From Planctomycetota bacterium (GTDB lineage: Bacteria > Planctomycetota > Phycisphaerae > Phycisphaerales > UBA1924), in contig RFGI01000071.1 of NCBI GenBank assembly GCA_003696725.1, positions 1-43,809 on the forward strand: a DNA stretch of 43,809 nt. Direction: 5' to 3'. Position 1 is the stretch's first letter. Every line of letters begins with the position of its first letter. This document shows positions 40,826 to 43,809 of this stretch, in pieces. The position numbers and the translations under genes were made by a program. A model generated the notes under the pieces. It was not told the DNA's origin. It did not search any database and worked only from the letters and a program-made list of their open reading frames with translations.

Positions 40826-41416
40826 TCAGTCCGCCGGCTCGAGCACGCCGGCGTCGACCTCCAACGCCACGGACCGGCCCAGGGCGTTCACCGTGATGAT
40901 GAGCCGGTCCACGCGCGATCGAACATCGACCACTCCCTCAACGCCCTTGAAGGGCCCGGTCCGGACGCGGACCCGTCTGCCTGCTTTGAGGTACGGGTAC
41001 GGGTCGAGATCCGCCCCGGCCGCCAGCGCTAGACGGATGGACTCCAGTTCCGACGCCAGCGCCGGGCCGTCGGGGGGCTCGATGACGCGCGCCACCCGTC
41101 GGGTTCCCTCAGCGAACCACGCCTCGTCGCGCGACCCGGCCATAAACAGGTAGGACGGAAAAAGAGGCCGATGCACCACCCGCCTGCGGTGGCCGTAAGC
41201 CTTCCGCTCGCGCACCGCCGGCAGGAACACCCGCACGCCCGCGGCCGCGAGCGCCTGGGCGAGGGCCTTTTCCTGGCGGGGCTTGGTGTGCAGGACCCAC
41301 CACGGGCTCTGGTCGCTCGCCTCTATCGGGGTGTTGAGCCCGTAGAGGGAGACTGACGCCGACTCAGGCCGAACTGACCGACCTCGCACCCCGGGATTCG
41401 TCACGCTGGCGCTCAT
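40826..41416 (-). CDS. NusG-like specialised antiterminator (RfaH/UpxY/LoaP type), 196 aa
   Basis: Expected to ride with RNA polymerase and allow it to read through the long EPS operon. Seen: an NGN domain (about 39-130) starting WWVLHTKPRQEKALAQALAA, FLPAVRERKAYGHRRRVVHR and PLFPSYLFM, and a KOW motif (about 145-165, AGRRVRVRTGPFKGVEGVV). The W-VLHTKPRQEK/PLFPSYLF pattern fits the paralogue group at EPS operons rather than housekeeping NusG. The first 38 residues are an extension of unknown role. ATG at 41416 has GAGGTG upstream. It is the first gene of the minus-strand series; tRNA-Ser lies divergent to it. Confidence 0.88.
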   Translation of the reverse strand: MSASVTNPGVRGRSVRPESASVSLYGLNTPIEASDQSPWWVLHTKPRQEKALAQALAAAGVRVFLPAVRERKAYGHRRRVVHRPLFPSYLFMAGSRDEAWFAEGTRRVARVIEPPDGPALASELESIRLALAAGADLDPYPYLKAGRRVRVRTGPFKGVEGVVDVRSRVDRLIITVNALGRSVALEVDAGVLEPAD

Positions 41417-41706
41417 GCCCGCACCTCGACACCCGATCGTCGCCGATGCCGCCGGGGCCGATCGCCGGCCCGCCGTCGGCCCTGTCTGATCGGACGTTCG
41501 CGCCCGTCCCCCGAACTCTACGCCCCAGGATCGGCCCCCGTTCGGGCTGTCCGTCCCGGTCCGACGGGCTCCTCGCGGCCGAGCGGGGCGCTCGGAGGCC
41601 GCGCCTGACGCGATCGAGCGCCCCCAGCGGGAGGGTTGCGCCGTCACAGTCGCGATCCGGCGTGGCCCTACACTGCTCGCGGCGCCTGCGGTGCGTCGCC
41701 GAGCAC
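41417..41706. other. Divergent intergenic region before the EPS operon
   Basis: It must hold the promoter of the NusG-like gene (minus) and that of tRNA-Ser (plus). On plus TACACT (41669-41674) is a fair -10 for the tRNA. On minus a TAGAGT near 41521-41516 is a weak -10 candidate without a good -35. Open frames here on either strand look like shadows. Confidence 0.35.
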
Positions 41707-41794
41707 GGTGGGGTGGCGGAGTGGTTGAACGCGCCGGTCTTGAAAACCGGTAGGCCCCTCCAGGGCCTCGCGGGTTCGAATCCCGCCCCCACCG
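41707..41794 (+). tRNA. tRNA-Ser (anticodon UGA)
   Basis: An 88-nt cloverleaf: acceptor arms GGTGGGG (41707-41713) and CCCCACC (ending 41793) with discriminator G, anticodon stem CCGGT/ACCGG around CTTGAAA with anticodon TGA, a long variable arm with GGCCC/GGGCC as in serine tRNAs, and T arm GCGGG-TTCGAAT-CCCGC. The 3' CCA is not encoded. Not linked in function to the EPS genes, but tRNA genes are frequent integration sites, so its place at the edge of the locus is noteworthy. Confidence 0.97.
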
Positions 41795-41841
41795 CTTCGC
41801 AGCCGGACGCCCCATGTCTTGCGCCTGCTGAGGACGCACCG

Positions 41842-43143
41842 ATGAGCACACGAACCTCGCCGCGCCGGCCGGGCTGGGCCGTGATCCCGATCGTCGCGTT
41901 GATCACCGCGGGCCTGGCGCTGGGCGCCGATCGTCTGGTCCTCACCGGCGCGCGGGTGCTGGCGCCCGAGGGCGACCGCTGGCTCGCCGGCCAGGCCGTC
42001 GTCGTCGAGGACGGCCGGGTCGCCGCCATCACCCCCGCCGAGAGCCTCGGCCCCGCGGCCGACACTCAGGTTCTCGATCTGAACGGCCTGTCGCTGATCC
42101 CGGGACTGATCGACCTGCACACCCACCTGCTCCTGCACCCGTACGACGAGACGACCTGGGCCGACCAGGTGCTGCGCGAGTCGCTGGGGCTGCGCACCGC
42201 GCGGGCTGTCACCCACGCTGAAGCGACGCTCCGCGCCGGCTTCACCACCATCCGCGATCTCGGGACCGAGGGCGCCGGTTACGCGGATGTGGGGATCCGC
42301 GACGCGATCGAGCTGGGCGTCATCCCCGGGCCGCGTGTTCTCGCGGCGACGCGCGCCATCGTCGCGTCGGGCTCGTACGGGCCGGCGGGGTTCGACCCGC
42401 GCTGGGCCATGCCCGTCGGGGCGCAGGTCGCCGACGGCGTCGCGGGCGTGCGCCGGGCGGTGCGCGAGCAGATCGCCGCGGGGGCGGACTGGATCAAGGT
42501 GTACGCCGACTACCGCCGGGGCGCCGACGCCCGCGCCACCCCCACTTTCTCGCAAGCCGAGCTCGACGCCCTGGTCGACGAGGCCAACTCGGCCGGCCGA
42601 CCCGTCGCGGCCCACGCCTCGACCGACGAGGGGATCCGCCGGGCCGTCCTCGCCGGCGCCCGGACCATCGAGCACGGCACGGGGGCGTCCGACGCCACGC
42701 TCCGCCTGATGGCGCAGCGCGGCGTGATCCTCTGCCCGACCGTCGCCGCCTCGGAGGCGGTCTCGAAGTACGCTGGCTGGACCCCGCCCGAGCCCGAGCC
42801 CGCGCGCCTGCGCGCCTCGAAGGACCTGGTCCGCCGGGCCCTGGCGGCGGGCGTCACCATCGCCAACGGCTCCGACGCCGGCGTCTTCACCCACGGCGAC
42901 AACGCCCACGAGATCGAACTCATGGTCGGGTCCGGGATGTCGCCTGGGGGCGCGCTGGCCGCCGCGACGACCATCGCCGCCGACGTGCTCGGGATGGGCG
43001 ACCGCCTCGGCCGGATCGCGCCGGGCTTCGAAGCGGACCTGGTCGCGGTTGAAGGCGACCCACTGGCCGACCCCTCGGCCCTGCGGCGTGTGCGTGTGGT
43101 GATGAAAGCCGGCCGCGTCGTCATGCGCCGCCCGAGGGATTGA
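41842..43143 (+). CDS. Secreted amidohydrolase family protein (imidazolonepropionase/prolidase-like), 433 aa
   Basis: Metal-dependent hydrolase with a signal peptide or anchor (about 10-30). Visible metal ligands: His93 and His95 (DLHTHL), Lys219 in WIKVYAD (probably carboxylated), His258 (AAHAS), His278 (IEHGT) and Asp345 (NGSDAG). N-terminal beta-sandwich strands (LVLTGARVL...) and the C-terminal GRIAPGFEADLVAVEGDPL are typical. It acts on amide or similar bonds in the cell envelope; the substrate is unknown. Start ATG at 41842 has GAGGA (41830-41834) 7 nt upstream; the open frame extends further upstream through the tRNA, which is not coding. Probably not part of the EPS system. Confidence 0.92.
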   Translation: MSTRTSPRRPGWAVIPIVALITAGLALGADRLVLTGARVLAPEGDRWLAGQAVVVEDGRVAAITPAESLGPAADTQVLDLNGLSLIPGLIDLHTHLLLHPYDETTWADQVLRESLGLRTARAVTHAEATLRAGFTTIRDLGTEGAGYADVGIRDAIELGVIPGPRVLAATRAIVASGSYGPAGFDPRWAMPVGAQVADGVAGVRRAVREQIAAGADWIKVYADYRRGADARATPTFSQAELDALVDEANSAGRPVAAHASTDEGIRRAVLAGARTIEHGTGASDATLRLMAQRGVILCPTVAASEAVSKYAGWTPPEPEPARLRASKDLVRRALAAGVTIANGSDAGVFTHGDNAHEIELMVGSGMSPGGALAAATTIAADVLGMGDRLGRIAPGFEADLVAVEGDPLADPSALRRVRVVMKAGRVVMRRPRD

Positions 43144-43177
43144 CCGGGGCGTCCGGGTCGCCGCCGCCCGCTTCAGG

Positions 43178-43809
43178 TCACGGCAGATCGACCCCTCGCA
43201 ACTGGGCGCGGATCGTCCCGAACGACGTCTTCATGGTGATTCGCACAGGCAACCCGCGCTGGTCGATGAGCGTTGTGCGAACGAAGTCCCCCATCCCGGG
43301 AATCTCCAGCCTCTGCTGGTACTGACGAAAGACGTCCTGTGAACCGTCTGCGTGTGTCACGGTGTGATCGTCGAGCCGGACGAGCTCCATCGGGAGTCTC
43401 CCCCAAGCCCACGAGAAATCGGTGTCGAAGGTGTAGTACGGCGGGGTCACACGCTCGCCGACGCTCACACCCTGGAAGCGTCTGAGCAGCGCGAAATCGT
43501 CGATATAGGTCGGGTGCGCCGCGACCCAGCCATCCTCTGTCGCGGTCGTCTTGACTGCGCCGTCTCGCTCGGATTCCAGCCGGCCGTCGTTCAGGCGGTA
43601 GCGGTCCACCGTCCCCTTCTTGTTCAACATCCGATTGATCGCGGTGCGGAACCCGCCGTCGGGCCCGTACCGCACGACCGCCGCGAAGGGCGACTGCGGC
43701 CCGCCGCCCGGCTTGTGGATCACGCCCACGACGTGCTCGTCGCCGTCGCGGGTGATCCGGAACGCCTCGGCGCCGGACGCGTGGCCCTGGAACGTCACCT
43801 CGTACACCC
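43178..43809 (-). CDS. Hypothetical protein, 5' end outside the window
   Basis: At least 209 residues are visible, and the gene reaches the window edge, so the N-terminus is missing or unknown. The visible part is beta-rich with a repeated short-strand pattern (YEVTFQGHASGAEAFRITRDG, VVGVIHKPGG). I do not recognise a family. It is convergent with the amidohydrolase, whose stop lies 34 nt away. The end at 43178 is a normal stop codon. Confidence 0.6.
   Translation of the reverse strand, partial: VYEVTFQGHASGAEAFRITRDGDEHVVGVIHKPGGGPQSPFAAVVRYGPDGGFRTAINRMLNKKGTVDRYRLNDGRLESERDGAVKTTATEDGWVAAHPTYIDDFALLRRFQGVSVGERVTPPYYTFDTDFSWAWGRLPMELVRLDDHTVTHADGSQDVFRQYQQRLEIPGMGDFVRTTLIDQRGLPVRITMKTSFGTIRAQLRGVDLP

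Noticed and set aside
41707-41794. tRNA gene as an attachment site of an integrated element
   Set aside because: No integrase and no second copy of the tRNA 3' end is seen in the window, and GC content does not change across it.
41446-41841. N-terminal extension of the amidohydrolase through the tRNA
   Set aside because: The frame is open, but it runs through the tRNA-Ser gene. The ATG at 41842 has a good binding site and starts a signal peptide.
1-43809. Insertion sequences, transposases, phage genes, rRNA or a CRISPR array
   Set aside because: No such genes, terminal inverted repeats with target duplications, or repeat-spacer arrays were seen anywhere in the window.

Overview
The window comes from a very GC-rich bacterium, most likely a planctomycete of the Phycisphaerae type. 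That placement is an inference. It rests on six secreted proteins ending in a Val-Pro-x-Pro motif, a hydrophobic segment and an Arg-rich tail (the PEP-CTERM form common in that group), an exosortase, Gram-negative style exopolysaccharide genes, frequent GTG starts and extreme GC in third codon positions. The window is one large exopolysaccharide (EPS) and protein-sorting locus with short flanks.

Layout. 1-1272: a small hypothetical protein and a lipoprotein (minus). 1412-3871: three PEP-CTERM-like secreted proteins (minus). 4165-6107: rmlD and rmlB for dTDP-rhamnose (plus). 6203-8821: three more PEP-CTERM-like proteins (minus), at least two with their own Rho-independent terminator; the last two are paralogues. 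9209-41416: 24 minus-strand genes, mostly overlapping by 1-8 nt, which look like one transcription unit of about 32 kb. It begins with a NusG/RfaH-type antiterminator (41416) and ends at a strong terminator after rmlA (9160-9182). One gene inside it, a putative rhamnosyltransferase (26266-27090), lies on the opposite strand with almost no intergenic space. 41707-43809: tRNA-Ser(UGA), a secreted amidohydrolase and a truncated hypothetical gene.

How the genes work together. RmlA, B and D plus a diverged RmlC-like cupin would make dTDP-L-rhamnose. A nucleotide-sugar 6-dehydrogenase makes a UDP-sugar acid. A polyisoprenyl-phosphate sugar-1-phosphate transferase starts the repeat unit on the lipid carrier. 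Two GT4, two GT2, the PssD/PssE pair, a rhamnosyltransferase and a glycosyltransferase-methyltransferase fusion extend it. A pyruvyl transferase, an FrhB-like flavoprotein, a methyltransferase and a polysaccharide deacetylase may decorate it. A Wzx-like flippase, a Wzy-like polymerase and a Wzz/Wzc-like co-polymerase kinase export and polymerise it. A 1,389-residue TPR protein and a 1,115-residue secreted beta-helix protein are probable envelope or matrix partners. The exosortase and EpsI sit in the middle of the EPS operon and the putative substrates flank it, so polymer synthesis and attachment of sorted proteins appear to be built as one system. No outer-membrane Wza channel is visible.

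The points most worth a second look are the opposite-strand gene inside the operon, the dedicated antiterminator, the beta-helix protein with an Asp/Pro-repeat stalk, and several unusual domain fusions.
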